Source: an uncultured Bacteroides sp. (GTDB lineage: Bacteria; Bacteroidota; Bacteroidia; Bacteroidales; Bacteroidaceae). Taken from it: 64,000 nt of DNA. Below the pieces are notes generated by a model, which was given only the letters and a program-made list of their open reading frames with translations, was not told the DNA's origin and made no database searches. The DNA lies in contig CABMPP010000001.1 in the NCBI GenBank assembly GCA_902388495.1, forward strand, positions 248,001 through 312,000, given 5' to 3'. Below are positions 18,815 through 28,385 of the stretch, in pieces (the first letter of the stretch is position 1; each line of letters begins with the position of its first letter). The position numbers and the translations under genes were made by a program.

Positions 18815-18845
18815 CAAAGATAAAAAGTTCACTGTGATAAACAAA
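18815..18845 (-). promoter_or_regulatory. Bacteroides promoter for the ATPase gene
   Basis: On the minus strand TTTG (18842-18845) is followed by 19 bases and then TATCTTTG (18815-18822), a full match to the -33/-7 consensus at the right spacing. It lies 60 bp upstream of the start at 18755. Confidence 0.75.
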
Positions 18846-18996
18846 GCATATTGTGGATATTTAAACTGATCGAGCAGATAATCGACAATATTTCCTGCCA
18901 CAATTTGCATATCTTATAAAATTTCGCGAACATTGTATTCTGTTAACCGACTTCGGATATTCAATTGTTTGTAACACCCATGAAAAAAGCATACCA

Positions 18997-19004
18997 TACT
19001 TTTG
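18997..19004 (+). promoter_or_regulatory. -7 box for the ECF sigma factor gene
   Basis: The sequence TACTTTTG matches the -7 consensus TAnnTTTG and lies 22 bp before the sigma factor start. The nearest TTTG (18968-18971) is 25 bases away rather than the usual 19-21, so the -33 element is uncertain. Confidence 0.45.
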
Positions 19005-19026
19005 TGTCCGAACAAATAAAAACATT

Positions 19027-19644
19027 ATGACGGAATTTACTGATGAAGCTGTGCTGTTGTCGGAAATCAAGCTGAATAACAAAGAGGCTTTTGAATTTCT
19101 TTTTAAGAAGTATTATCCTCGGCTGCAAGGGTATGCTATTCGTTTTGTGAACGACGAAGAAGTGGCTCGGGACATAATTCAGGAATGTTTCTTAAAGTTT
19201 TGGGAAAAGCGGGAGCTGCTTTCTGCAGTCTCTGTTACCTCTCTTTTGTTTGCCATGGTGCGCAACAGCTGCCTTAATTATCTTAAACATCTTTCGATCA
19301 TAGAAAAGCATCAGATAGAATATCTGGCAAAGCAGGAAGGCGAAGAGAGGCTGTACTATGCCGACTTTGCAATGGATGCCGAATATGGCCTTTTGTACGA
19401 TGAGTTGCAGCAACAAATAAAGATTGTGATAGACAATCTGCCAGAGCGTTGCCGTGAAGTATTTATCATGAGCCGTTTTAAGGAACTGAAGAACCGCGAA
19501 ATAGCAGACAAACTGCAAATCTCGACCACTGCGGTGGAGAAACAGATAGCCAAAGCACTGAATATTTTCTCCAAGCACTTCAAGGACAAATATCCGATAG
19601 ACGTCTACATTATGGTGCTTGCCTGGGTTATTTTTAATGAATGA
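19027..19644 (+). CDS. ECF RNA polymerase sigma-70 factor
   Basis: This 205-residue protein has the two domains of extracytoplasmic function sigma factors. Region 2 is near residues 22-90 (FEFLFKKYYPRLQGYA; DEEVARDIIQECFLKFWEKR). Region 4, with a helix-turn-helix, is near 130-185 (LPERCREVFIMSRFKELKNREIA). It heads a FecR/SusC/SusD locus, the usual Bacteroides arrangement in which substrate binding by SusC releases the sigma factor from the FecR anti-sigma factor. The gap to fecR is about 120 bp. Confidence 0.93.
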   Translation: MTEFTDEAVLLSEIKLNNKEAFEFLFKKYYPRLQGYAIRFVNDEEVARDIIQECFLKFWEKRELLSAVSVTSLLFAMVRNSCLNYLKHLSIIEKHQIEYLAKQEGEERLYYADFAMDAEYGLLYDELQQQIKIVIDNLPERCREVFIMSRFKELKNREIADKLQISTTAVEKQIAKALNIFSKHFKDKYPIDVYIMVLAWVIFNE

Positions 19645-19764
19645 AAGTTTGGGATATAGTATATTAGGAAAGCAGGAAATGAAAGTTTTCTGCTTTTTTT
19701 TGCTTTGGCAGGTTGGGTAAGAGAAATTATAGTTGTTACATCTTATAGAAAGGCAATAACACTT

Positions 19765-20754
19765 ATGAAAGAAGAAATTGATATTCAGGCATTGGCAATC
19801 CGTTATTTTGAAGGTAGGATTCAGCGTACGGAGGAAGAACGCTTATTCCGTTTTATCCGGGCAAGTGAGGAAAATCACTCACGGTTCAAGGCTTGGGAAC
19901 ATGAATGGCTGCTTTCTTCTGTGGCGGATGAAGAGACTGAACGTGAATGGATGAGATTGCAGAACAAGATGCGCGTTCACGAAGCGGTAACTCCGATGCT
20001 GATATCTTCCAAACCGGTATTCTGGAGAAAGATTGCCGCCGTTGCCGCTATCGTAGTGCTGACTGCCGGGGCAACCTTAGGAATATGGAATACGGTTTCC
20101 TATCTACAACCGGAGACTTACTTCACGCTGGAAGCGCCTTACGGAGAGAAAAGCAAAGTTACTTTGTCGGATGGTACGGAGGTATGGCTGAATGCGGGTT
20201 CAAAGTTGCAATATTCCAATAAATTCAATAAAGACAATCGTATTGTAAAGTTGTACGGTGAAGGGTATTTTGAAGTAAAGAAGCATGAAGGAGAGCTGTT
20301 TACGGTAGAAACGCCTGCCTATGCAGTGGTTGTAAAAGGTACGAAGTTCAATGTCTCTGCCTATCCGGACGATTCGTTTGCTTCTACCACTTTGATGGAA
20401 GGACATGTGGAACTTCTGTACAATAAGCAAGTGCTGAAAATGACTCCCGGAGAATCTTTACGCTTGAATCGGGTTTCCGGCAAGTTCCTGCGTGAAAAGG
20501 TAAATGCACCGCAGGCCAAGGCTTGGGCCGAAAATAGGTTGGAATTCGATCACATCACGCTGAAAGAGCTGGTTCAGAAATTGTCACGCCAGTATGATGT
20601 GAGGATAGAATTGGAGTCGGAGCAACTGGGAGACAAGGCATTCCGTATCTCACTTCGCAATCAGGAGACGATAGGAGAAGTGATGGATGCTTTGCAGAAG
20701 CTAATCCCGATTACTGTAGAACGAAAAGAAGAATATATATATATCAGAGAATAA
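19765..20754 (+). CDS. FecR-family anti-sigma factor
   Basis: The protein has a short cytoplasmic N-terminus that would hold the sigma factor, one transmembrane helix at about residues 88-107, and a periplasmic FecR domain (EAPYGEKSKVTLSDGTEVWLN). A C-terminal domain like DUF4974 follows (LEFDHITLKELVQKLSRQYDV). I placed the start at 19765 (MKEEIDIQALA, 329 residues), since the upstream in-frame extension is intergenic in character. Its periplasmic part would contact the STN domain of the SusC protein encoded next, completing a cell-surface signalling relay. Confidence 0.92.
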   Translation: MKEEIDIQALAIRYFEGRIQRTEEERLFRFIRASEENHSRFKAWEHEWLLSSVADEETEREWMRLQNKMRVHEAVTPMLISSKPVFWRKIAAVAAIVVLTAGATLGIWNTVSYLQPETYFTLEAPYGEKSKVTLSDGTEVWLNAGSKLQYSNKFNKDNRIVKLYGEGYFEVKKHEGELFTVETPAYAVVVKGTKFNVSAYPDDSFASTTLMEGHVELLYNKQVLKMTPGESLRLNRVSGKFLREKVNAPQAKAWAENRLEFDHITLKELVQKLSRQYDVRIELESEQLGDKAFRISLRNQETIGEVMDALQKLIPITVERKEEYIYIRE

Positions 20755-20847
20755 AACATGTTTTAGTTTCAACCTTTTAAATTTAACACTATGTCTAACA
20801 TTTAAAAGAACTGTTTTTTAAGTAACAACAATTCTAAAATTATTCCT

Positions 20848-23800
20848 ATGAACAACATGAGAAAACCATTATGTAGGTTGCTTTTATTGGTAACCCTATG
20901 CATACTTTGTGGTATGGCGAATGCTCAGACAGTGAGCAAAGACTTTAAGGCACAGCCTCTTAAATCTGTTCTGAAGGAGATAGAGCAACAAACGGGGTTG
21001 TCTATTATCTATGAAGTCCAGGATGTGGATGGAAGTAAAAAGATAACAGAATCTTTTAAAGAGGTGCCTGTCGAGAAGGTCCTTTCAGCTATTCTGGGGC
21101 CTGGCTTGGAATTCACGATACAGAATAAAATGATTCTGATTTCCAAAAAGAAGGTGGCAGGCCAATATGAGGGGACTCCCAAAGATATTAAAGGGAAAAT
21201 TACTGATGAAAGGGGGGAATCCATTATCGGGGCAACCATTCAGGTAAAGGGAACATCCAATGGTGCAATAACCGATATAGACGGTAATTTCTCTTTGACC
21301 GGTGTGCCGTCGGATGCTACGATTGTGGTGTCGTACATCGGCTATGGTAGTCAGGAACTTCCGGTGAGGGATAGGAATACGTTTGCCATCACTTTGGTGG
21401 AAGATTCCAAGCAGCTGGATGAGGTGGTTGTCATTGGTTATGGAACGACTACTGTGAAAAGTTCTACCGGTTCAATATCTTCTGTTAAAGCGGGTGAACT
21501 GCAAAATTATCCATCAACCAACTTTGCCTCCGCGCTTTCCGGTAAGATGGCAGGTGTGCAGGTATCGATGCCTTCGGGCACACCGGGAGGTAGTCCGGTT
21601 ATCAATGTTCGCGGCGTGGGAACTCTGACAGCCGGGAGCAAGCCGTTGATTGTAGTAGACGGGTTTCCTCTGACGGAAGGATCGGATATCAATAGCATTA
21701 ATATGAATGCCATACAGTCTATTGAGGTCTTGAAAGATGCAGCTTCTACCGCTATTTACGGTTCAAGAGGAGCAAATGGTATTATCATGATTACAACCAA
21801 AAGCGGAAAAACCAGTAAACCCACCGTTACTCTTTCGGCTACTTTCAGTTTGCAGCAACGATATGACAAACTTGAACTTGTAGATGCTTATGATATGGCT
21901 CAGTATATGCTTGAAGCACGTAATACCGGTTATGTGAATAAGGACCCGCTGAAACGGAAGGAAACGGATGATACGGCTACGAGAAAAGCAAATGGAGCCT
22001 CCAAGCGCGAACTTATACCGGATTATCTTTACCCCTATCTGAATGGACAGAAAGGGCTGACTAATACTAACTGGCTGGATGAAGTATTTCAGTTGGCACC
22101 TATGCAGGATTATAATATATCTGTAAATGGCGGTTCGGAGAAGGCATTTTACTCACTGTCGGCAGGGTATATGAAGCAGGAAGGTATCATCATTGGTACT
22201 GATTTTGATAAATTCTCTGCAAATGTTAACTTGAAACTGATGCCTACCAATACGATAACTCTTGGTTTCTCTTTCTCTCCCAGTTATTCCAAGCAAAATA
22301 CTTTTGATGAGGATGCCATGAGCAGTAACTTTCTGAATATTGCTACCGGCATATATCCTTTCTTCGCTCCATACAATGAAGATGGAACGCTGGCCATATC
22401 AGAGCAGATTAATGCCAATGTCGATACAGATGGCGCATTGTATGAAAATCCTGTTGCAATAGCCAAGAAAGTAGACCGTAAGACGGACCGGCTCAGACTC
22501 TTTGGTAATATGTATGCCGAAGTGAAACTATTCAAAGACTTTAAATTCAAAACCAATATCGGAGCCGATTATGATGCCTCAATCTATAAATTCTATACTC
22601 CGGCAGATATCGGGAAATATCGTGCTGCCGCCCCTCAACCGATAAGCGCTTCTCAAAGTAATACGAACAGAAAGAATTACCTGATTGAGAATACCTTGAC
22701 TTACAACAAACTTATCAAAGAACATACTATACAAGTCTTGCTGGGGCAGTCTTACCAAAGAGAAGATCAGGAAATACTGAAAGTTACTGCTACCGACTTT
22801 GGCGATAGCTCTATCAAGAATATTGCAGGAGGGAGCTCGTTCAAGGTAGAACCTTCACAGTACGCTTGGGCCATGATTTCATATTTTGCACGTTTGAATT
22901 ATAACTGGCAGGATAAATATATGTTTAGTGCTTCTATGCGTAGGGACGGTTCGTCACGGTTTGGTAGTAATACGAAGTGGGGTATGTTTCCGGCTTTATC
23001 TGCTGCCTGGCTGATTTCTAATGAGAAGTTTATGAAGAACAGTTCGGCGATTGATTATGCTAAGTTGAGAGTTAGCTGGGGTAAATCCGGTAATAACCAG
23101 ATTGCGAATTACGGCGCCCAGGCTTTAATGTCATCCAATGATTATTTGTTTGGTGGCTCTTTAGCCCCCGGTACAGTTATTAATTCATCTCCCAATCCCG
23201 ATTTGTCTTGGGAAATGACGTCCACCTGGAATATTGGTTTGGATGTTACTCTGTTCAAATATCTGGGTATTAATGCAGATTTTTATTTGGCTAATACCAA
23301 TGACTTACTGTTAAGTGTCCCCGTACCCCAACAATCAGGATATACTACTTCCTTGCAAAATATTGGCAAAGTAAGAAATACGGGTTTTGAGATACGCTTT
23401 TCAACGGCTAAAGATGTTAACTTGGGACCCATTGCATGGAACTCGTCATTGAACATGTCGACTAATAAGAATAAAGTTCTGGCACTTGCTCCCGGACAAA
23501 CTCAAATTATTGGCAGTAAGGGGTTCTCTATAACGGAAGTCGGAAAATCTATATCCGAACTGTATGGATATGAAGTTATCGGTATTTATAAGTCCGAAGA
23601 AGATTTTAAGAAATATCCCGCTATGGCAGGTACGCAAATAGGTGATTATATCATCAAGAATCAAAATGATGATAAGGTTATTGATACGAAGGACAAAAGA
23701 AGCTTCGGCTCTCCACTTCCTAAAGTGGTATTAGGCTGGAACAATACATTCCGTTATAAGAGTTTTGAGTTGGCATTGGATTTATATAGTGAATTGGGTA

Positions 23801-24231
23801 AAAAGCTATATAGTACTGCTTTGGCTACGTATATGGATACAGGTGAAGGTTTCGCTGTTACTACAAAGGAGTATTTTAATAACCGTTATCATCCGGTCAA
23901 TAATCCTAATGGAACTTATGCAACTCCTAATATGGGTAATTTCTCTAATGCACGTAAGGAAGCGCGTATTTCGAATAAGTTCTTTTATAATGCTTCAAAC
24001 TTAAATATTCGTAGTCTGAAACTTTCTTATGAGTTGCCGTCTTTGTTTACCAATCGTTTGGGAATTCAGAGAACGCAAGTCTATTTCCTTGCTAATAACT
24101 TACTGCTGCTGACGCCTTATAAGGGGATGAGTATCAATGGAAATTCCACAGATGCACTGAATCAGGGTTTGGAAAGTTATAACTATCCTTTGCCGCGTAC
24201 TTTCTCTTTGGGATTGAATATAAACTTTTAA
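20848..24231 (+). CDS. SusC/RagA TonB-dependent receptor with STN signalling domain
   Basis: This 1127-residue outer-membrane transporter has a signal peptide (about 1-26). An STN domain (about 27-100, starting TVSKDFKAQPLKSVLKEIE) is the part that signals to FecR. A carboxypeptidase-regulatory-like domain (GKITDERGESIIGATIQVKG) comes next, then the plug with the SusC motif VLKDAASTAIYGSRGANG, then a 22-strand-type barrel to the C-terminus. It would import an oligomeric nutrient with its SusD partner, whose gene starts 9 bp downstream. The substrate cannot be read from the sequence; the enzymes downstream suggest something phosphorylated. Confidence 0.94.
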   Translation: MNNMRKPLCRLLLLVTLCILCGMANAQTVSKDFKAQPLKSVLKEIEQQTGLSIIYEVQDVDGSKKITESFKEVPVEKVLSAILGPGLEFTIQNKMILISKKKVAGQYEGTPKDIKGKITDERGESIIGATIQVKGTSNGAITDIDGNFSLTGVPSDATIVVSYIGYGSQELPVRDRNTFAITLVEDSKQLDEVVVIGYGTTTVKSSTGSISSVKAGELQNYPSTNFASALSGKMAGVQVSMPSGTPGGSPVINVRGVGTLTAGSKPLIVVDGFPLTEGSDINSINMNAIQSIEVLKDAASTAIYGSRGANGIIMITTKSGKTSKPTVTLSATFSLQQRYDKLELVDAYDMAQYMLEARNTGYVNKDPLKRKETDDTATRKANGASKRELIPDYLYPYLNGQKGLTNTNWLDEVFQLAPMQDYNISVNGGSEKAFYSLSAGYMKQEGIIIGTDFDKFSANVNLKLMPTNTITLGFSFSPSYSKQNTFDEDAMSSNFLNIATGIYPFFAPYNEDGTLAISEQINANVDTDGALYENPVAIAKKVDRKTDRLRLFGNMYAEVKLFKDFKFKTNIGADYDASIYKFYTPADIGKYRAAAPQPISASQSNTNRKNYLIENTLTYNKLIKEHTIQVLLGQSYQREDQEILKVTATDFGDSSIKNIAGGSSFKVEPSQYAWAMISYFARLNYNWQDKYMFSASMRRDGSSRFGSNTKWGMFPALSAAWLISNEKFMKNSSAIDYAKLRVSWGKSGNNQIANYGAQALMSSNDYLFGGSLAPGTVINSSPNPDLSWEMTSTWNIGLDVTLFKYLGINADFYLANTNDLLLSVPVPQQSGYTTSLQNIGKVRNTGFEIRFSTAKDVNLGPIAWNSSLNMSTNKNKVLALAPGQTQIIGSKGFSITEVGKSISELYGYEVIGIYKSEEDFKKYPAMAGTQIGDYIIKNQNDDKVIDTKDKRSFGSPLPKVVLGWNNTFRYKSFELALDLYSELGKKLYSTALATYMDTGEGFAVTTKEYFNNRYHPVNNPNGTYATPNMGNFSNARKEARISNKFFYNASNLNIRSLKLSYELPSLFTNRLGIQRTQVYFLANNLLLLTPYKGMSINGNSTDALNQGLESYNYPLPRTFSLGLNINF

Positions 24232-24240
24232 TACAGAATA

Positions 24241-25668
24241 ATGGATATGAAAGCGCTGAGAATAATATATAGTATCGTACTGGGAATAACAGTATTTATG
24301 TTTACCGGGTGTTCAGGTGATCTTTTGGATTTGAGTCCGGACATGCAGAATGTATTGAACAACTATTATAAAGATGCTGAACAGCTAAGAAAAGGAGTAA
24401 ATTCTGCTTATGGAATATTGCAGGCTGAGGGATTGTATAAAGTGGGCAATTTGGTTTTAGGCGAACTTCCCTCTGATAACACATGGGATGAAGTCCCGGC
24501 GAATGATAATGGTAATTATGGTCAGTTGGATTTGTTTTCTATGACTTCTGCCAACACTGTGATTGATAAAGCTTGGAGTCATCATTTTAAGGGTATCCAA
24601 CAATGTAATGTGATACTGAACCGGGTAGATGGAATCGGCGATATGCCGGAAGCAGAGAAAGAAAAGATTAAGGGGGAAATGTACTTTCTGCGCGGATTGA
24701 TGTATTTCAATTTGGTTCGTATATTCGGTGATGTTCAATTGGTTATCCAGGAAACTACTAATCCGAATGATTTCTTTGGGCAAGCAAGAACTCCTAAAGA
24801 TGAAGTGTATAAACAAATTGTTAAAGATCTGACTGATGCTTTTGCGTTACTTCCGGAAAAACCTGCAGAACTGGGGCGTGCTACCAAAGGTGCTGCTGCG
24901 GCACTTCTGGGCAAGGTTTATCTTACTTTAAAGGATTACGATAATAGCCTGAAATACTTGCAGGAAGTAGAAAAGTTAGGATATGCTTTGTTGGATGAGC
25001 CTGCGGATATATTTGATGTCAATAATAAGGGAAATAAGGAAGTTATATTTGATGTACAGTTTGAATCGGGTATAAATGGCAATTCCGAGGGTAGCAATGC
25101 CTTCCAGAACTTCAGCCCTTCGGGATATGTCAGCGGTTCGAAAGGGCACAACTTGCCGACAAATGAAGTCTACGGTTTATTTGCTGATAGTGACAAGCGT
25201 AAGTCGGCCTACTTTATTGTTACAAAAAATGGAGTGATAGGAACTGGAAAGTTGAAACAGACATCGGCTACGGTTGCAGATGGTGGCAGCAATATCATTG
25301 TATTGCGCTATGCCGATGTTCTCTTAATGCTTGCCGAGTGTTATGCCGAGAAAAATGATATGCCTAAAGCCAATGAGTACTTGAACTTGATTAAGGAACG
25401 GGCAGGTATTGACAAGGTTGCAATTAGTGATGCTACGTTGATGAAAGACGAAATAGCATTAGAAAGGCGCAAAGAACTCGTTAATGAAGGGCACCGCTGG
25501 TTTGATTTGGTGAGAACCGGTAAAGCTGTTGCAGTGATGAATGCTTATTTTGCCAGAACTCCCGGATATAACGGCATTTCCATAACAGAACAGAATTATG
25601 TACAACCTATTCCGCAAGCACAGATTGATACGGATTCTGCAACCAAACAGAATGAAGGATATAATTAA
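24241..25668 (+). CDS. SusD/RagB nutrient-binding lipoprotein
   Basis: This 475-residue lipoprotein has its lipobox Cys near residue 24 (FTGC). The SusD fold is seen in the N-terminal helical part with LRGLMYFNLVRIFGDV and in the C-terminal signature ALERRKELVNEGHRWFDLVR. SusD proteins sit over the SusC barrel on the outer surface and help capture the ligand. At 475 residues it is slightly short for the family. It follows its susC partner by 9 bp. Confidence 0.93.
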   Translation: MDMKALRIIYSIVLGITVFMFTGCSGDLLDLSPDMQNVLNNYYKDAEQLRKGVNSAYGILQAEGLYKVGNLVLGELPSDNTWDEVPANDNGNYGQLDLFSMTSANTVIDKAWSHHFKGIQQCNVILNRVDGIGDMPEAEKEKIKGEMYFLRGLMYFNLVRIFGDVQLVIQETTNPNDFFGQARTPKDEVYKQIVKDLTDAFALLPEKPAELGRATKGAAAALLGKVYLTLKDYDNSLKYLQEVEKLGYALLDEPADIFDVNNKGNKEVIFDVQFESGINGNSEGSNAFQNFSPSGYVSGSKGHNLPTNEVYGLFADSDKRKSAYFIVTKNGVIGTGKLKQTSATVADGGSNIIVLRYADVLLMLAECYAEKNDMPKANEYLNLIKERAGIDKVAISDATLMKDEIALERRKELVNEGHRWFDLVRTGKAVAVMNAYFARTPGYNGISITEQNYVQPIPQAQIDTDSATKQNEGYN

Positions 25669-25682
25669 AAAACAGACCAATC

Positions 25683-26942
25683 ATGAGAAAAAGCATTCTA
25701 TTCTTATTTGCAATGTTTTGCGCTGCCTTTATGGCGGCGCAAAACCAACTCCCAAAGTGGGAGAAAGGTTATCTGGACATCCATCACATCAATACCGGCC
25801 GGGGTAATTGTGCGTTGTTGATTTTCCCGGACGGCACCACCATGATGATCGATGCCGGTGATTTTGACGGCAAGGAGTATGCGGCTAAGTATGCTCCGAT
25901 GTTTGCAGCGCCGATATTCCCGAACAGTAGCTATACGCCCGGTTCGTCTATCATTAACTATGTAACGAATGTGCTGGGGAAAGACAATGCAGTAATTGAC
26001 TATTTCCTTCTGACTCATTTTCATTCCGACCATTATGGTAATATACAGAAGACATCCGGTACTTCTAAAAACGGCTACCGCATTACCGGATTGACAGAAG
26101 TCGGAGACGTAATCCCTATCAAGACTTATGTGGACAGAGATTATCCCGACTATCAGTTCCCGGTAGATTTGCGTTCGGGAAAAGGTGGAGTGGATCTGCC
26201 TTCTTTCCTGAATCTGCTGGAGTTCCTGAAATATCAAAAAGAACATAATGGATTGGTGCCGGAGAAGTTTGATATAGGATCGAATACGCAGTTCGTATTG
26301 CAGAAAGAGCCGAAAGCTTATCCCGATTTTGAAGTCAGGAATATAAAATCCAATAATCTGCTGTGGACGGGAGAAGGCAAAAATACGACTGTTCTGTTTA
26401 CAAAGGAAGACTTGCTGGCAAAGAATGGAAAATACAGTGAGAATCAGATGTCAACGGCTGTCGTAGTGAAATATGGTAAGTTCAAGTATTATGCAGGAGG
26501 TGATAATTCCGGTTTGGTAGACCAGGACCATGCAGAATGGTATGATATAGAAACCCCTATGGCACCGATAATAGGTAAAGTGTCAGCTGTATCACTCAAT
26601 CATCATAGCAATCGGGATGCTACTAACCGGAACTTCCTGCAAGTGCTCGATCCTAAAGTGGTGGTGGCGCAATCGTGGAGTACGGATCATCCGGGGGCTG
26701 AAGTCGGTCAACGATTATTATCTGAGAATATCGGCACGCAGAAAAGGGATGTCTTTATGACTTATTATAATGACCAGACAGGAATAGGCATAGGCCCTTG
26801 GTTTGCCCGCGGCATAAAAGCCAAACAAGGACATATCGTGATAAGAGTATATCCGGATGGAAAGTATGAAGTGTATGTACTCGATGCCCGGAAAGAGGAT
26901 TTGACCATATCGAAAAAGTTTGGCCCTTACGTAAGTGAATAA
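25683..26942 (+). CDS. Secreted metallo-beta-lactamase-fold hydrolase (ComEC-like)
   Basis: The 419-residue protein has a signal peptide (about 1-20). Its metallo-beta-lactamase fold carries the zinc-binding motif HFHSDH at 112-117, and further likely ligands lie in YYAGGDNSG and the SLNHHSN segment. The N-terminal part (LDIHHINTGRGNCALLIFPDG) resembles the ComEC/Rec2-type subgroup, whose members include phosphodiesterases and nucleases. It sits directly behind susD and before a phosphatase gene, so an extracytoplasmic hydrolysis step on the imported substrate is likely. The exact substrate is unknown. Confidence 0.85.
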   Translation: MRKSILFLFAMFCAAFMAAQNQLPKWEKGYLDIHHINTGRGNCALLIFPDGTTMMIDAGDFDGKEYAAKYAPMFAAPIFPNSSYTPGSSIINYVTNVLGKDNAVIDYFLLTHFHSDHYGNIQKTSGTSKNGYRITGLTEVGDVIPIKTYVDRDYPDYQFPVDLRSGKGGVDLPSFLNLLEFLKYQKEHNGLVPEKFDIGSNTQFVLQKEPKAYPDFEVRNIKSNNLLWTGEGKNTTVLFTKEDLLAKNGKYSENQMSTAVVVKYGKFKYYAGGDNSGLVDQDHAEWYDIETPMAPIIGKVSAVSLNHHSNRDATNRNFLQVLDPKVVVAQSWSTDHPGAEVGQRLLSENIGTQKRDVFMTYYNDQTGIGIGPWFARGIKAKQGHIVIRVYPDGKYEVYVLDARKEDLTISKKFGPYVSE

Positions 26943-26976
26943 CCCCTATATCTGAAACTTATTAAAACACTAAAGA

Positions 26977-28248
26977 ATGAAACGTTTTATAGTATTGACC
27001 CTCCTCTGTTGGCTGGTGCTTGGAATGAGCGCACAGACAGCGAAAGAAGAAATATTCGAGAATATCCATCGTTCGGCAGCCAATCATTATGCCTATCCCG
27101 AGCCTCATTTCACGATGACTGCTCCGCCTAAGGGGTATAAACCGTTTTATCTGAGCCATTATGCACGCCACGGCTCCCGTTATCGTGTGAATCCCGATGA
27201 CTATACAAAGCCACTGGCAATTCTCCGTGAGGCTGAGAAAGACGGAGCGCTTACCGAATTGGGGCAAAAGACGCTTCTCCTTGTAGATAGCATTGCACGG
27301 ATGGCTAAAGACAGATACGGTGATTTGACTCCGCTGGGCGCACGCCAGCATAGGGGCATTGCGCAGAGAATGTACAAAAACTTCCCCGAAGTGTTTCAAG
27401 GAACAGCAGAGGTGGATGCACGTTCTACGATTGTTGTGCGCTGCATTCTCTCCATGATGGCCGAATGCCTGCAATTGCAGTCTCAGAACCCGGAACTGAG
27501 AATCAGGAACGAGGCTACTTATTACGATAAGTACTACATGAATTATAAAGATGAATATTTCAATAAGAAGCGTCAGGAGGACGAAGTGCTTGCCGTAAAG
27601 GAGGCTTTCAGAAAGGAACATCTTCACCCGGAGCGTTTGATGAAATCTCTCTTCAACAGCGAAGATTATGTGAGATGGAAAGTGGATGCGGGCAAGTTGA
27701 TGAGTTACTTGTTTGAGTTGGCAGTCATTATGCAGAGCCACGATACGGATCTGGAGCTTTACTCTCTTTTCACGAAAGAAGAATGCTATGACTTGTGGGC
27801 AATCGGCAACGTAGAATGGTACATCGACTATGGACCGTCTCCGCTCACCCAGGGCAAGATGCCTTATGTAGAAGCCAATCTGCTTGAAAATATATTGAAC
27901 ACGGCAGATACCTGTGTTGTGAAGAAAGAGAATAGCGTAACCTTGCGTTTCGGTCACGAAACTTGTGTGCTTCCTTTGGCTTGTCTGCTGGAATTGGGCG
28001 ATTGTGCCTATCAGACTACCGATATGGAGAAGTTGGCTGATGTTTGGCGCAATTATCGCATCTTCCCTAAGGCATGCAATATACAGTTCGTCTTTTATCG
28101 CAAGAAGGGGAATGATGATGTCCTTGTGAAAGTCTTGCTCAATGAACAGGAAATGAAACTGCCGGTTGAAAGCGAACTTGCTCCTTATTATCATTGGAAA
28201 GATGTGGAAAGCTATTATAGGAATAAATTGGCGAATTTTAAGAAATAA
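26977..28248 (+). CDS. Histidine acid phosphatase family protein (phytase/Minpp-like)
   Basis: The 423-residue protein has a signal peptide (about 1-20) and the catalytic RHGSR motif at 64-68, where the His is the phospho-acceptor. The second motif is HE at about 327-328 in RFGHET, where other members have HD or HAE and which supplies the proton donor. Relatives include phytases and multiple inositol polyphosphate phosphatases. It is probably periplasmic or surface-exposed. As the last gene after susC-susD and the metallo-hydrolase, it may release phosphate from the imported compound. Inositol phosphates are one candidate, by family only. Confidence 0.85.
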   Translation: MKRFIVLTLLCWLVLGMSAQTAKEEIFENIHRSAANHYAYPEPHFTMTAPPKGYKPFYLSHYARHGSRYRVNPDDYTKPLAILREAEKDGALTELGQKTLLLVDSIARMAKDRYGDLTPLGARQHRGIAQRMYKNFPEVFQGTAEVDARSTIVVRCILSMMAECLQLQSQNPELRIRNEATYYDKYYMNYKDEYFNKKRQEDEVLAVKEAFRKEHLHPERLMKSLFNSEDYVRWKVDAGKLMSYLFELAVIMQSHDTDLELYSLFTKEECYDLWAIGNVEWYIDYGPSPLTQGKMPYVEANLLENILNTADTCVVKKENSVTLRFGHETCVLPLACLLELGDCAYQTTDMEKLADVWRNYRIFPKACNIQFVFYRKKGNDDVLVKVLLNEQEMKLPVESELAPYYHWKDVESYYRNKLANFKK

Positions 28249-28333
28249 TTCGGCTTGAATGCCTGATAATATGCTATTAAACATACTGATGCTTCTTTCT
28301 GATAATAAATAAATTGTATTTCTTTGCAGCAGG

Positions 28334-28349
28334 ATAGTTCAGCATAGTT
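28334..28349 (+). promoter_or_regulatory. Candidate FucR operator upstream of fucR
   Basis: The motif ATAGTTCAGCATAGTT lies 37 bp before the fucR start. The form ATAGTTCAGCAYAGT occurs again in front of fucI at 29391. Two copies in the only two inter-operon spaces next to a GntR regulator suggest its binding site. This is an inference. Confidence 0.5.
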
Positions 28350-28385
28350 GACTTCCTCTTTTAATGCTAAGTAAGTCTTTATAAT

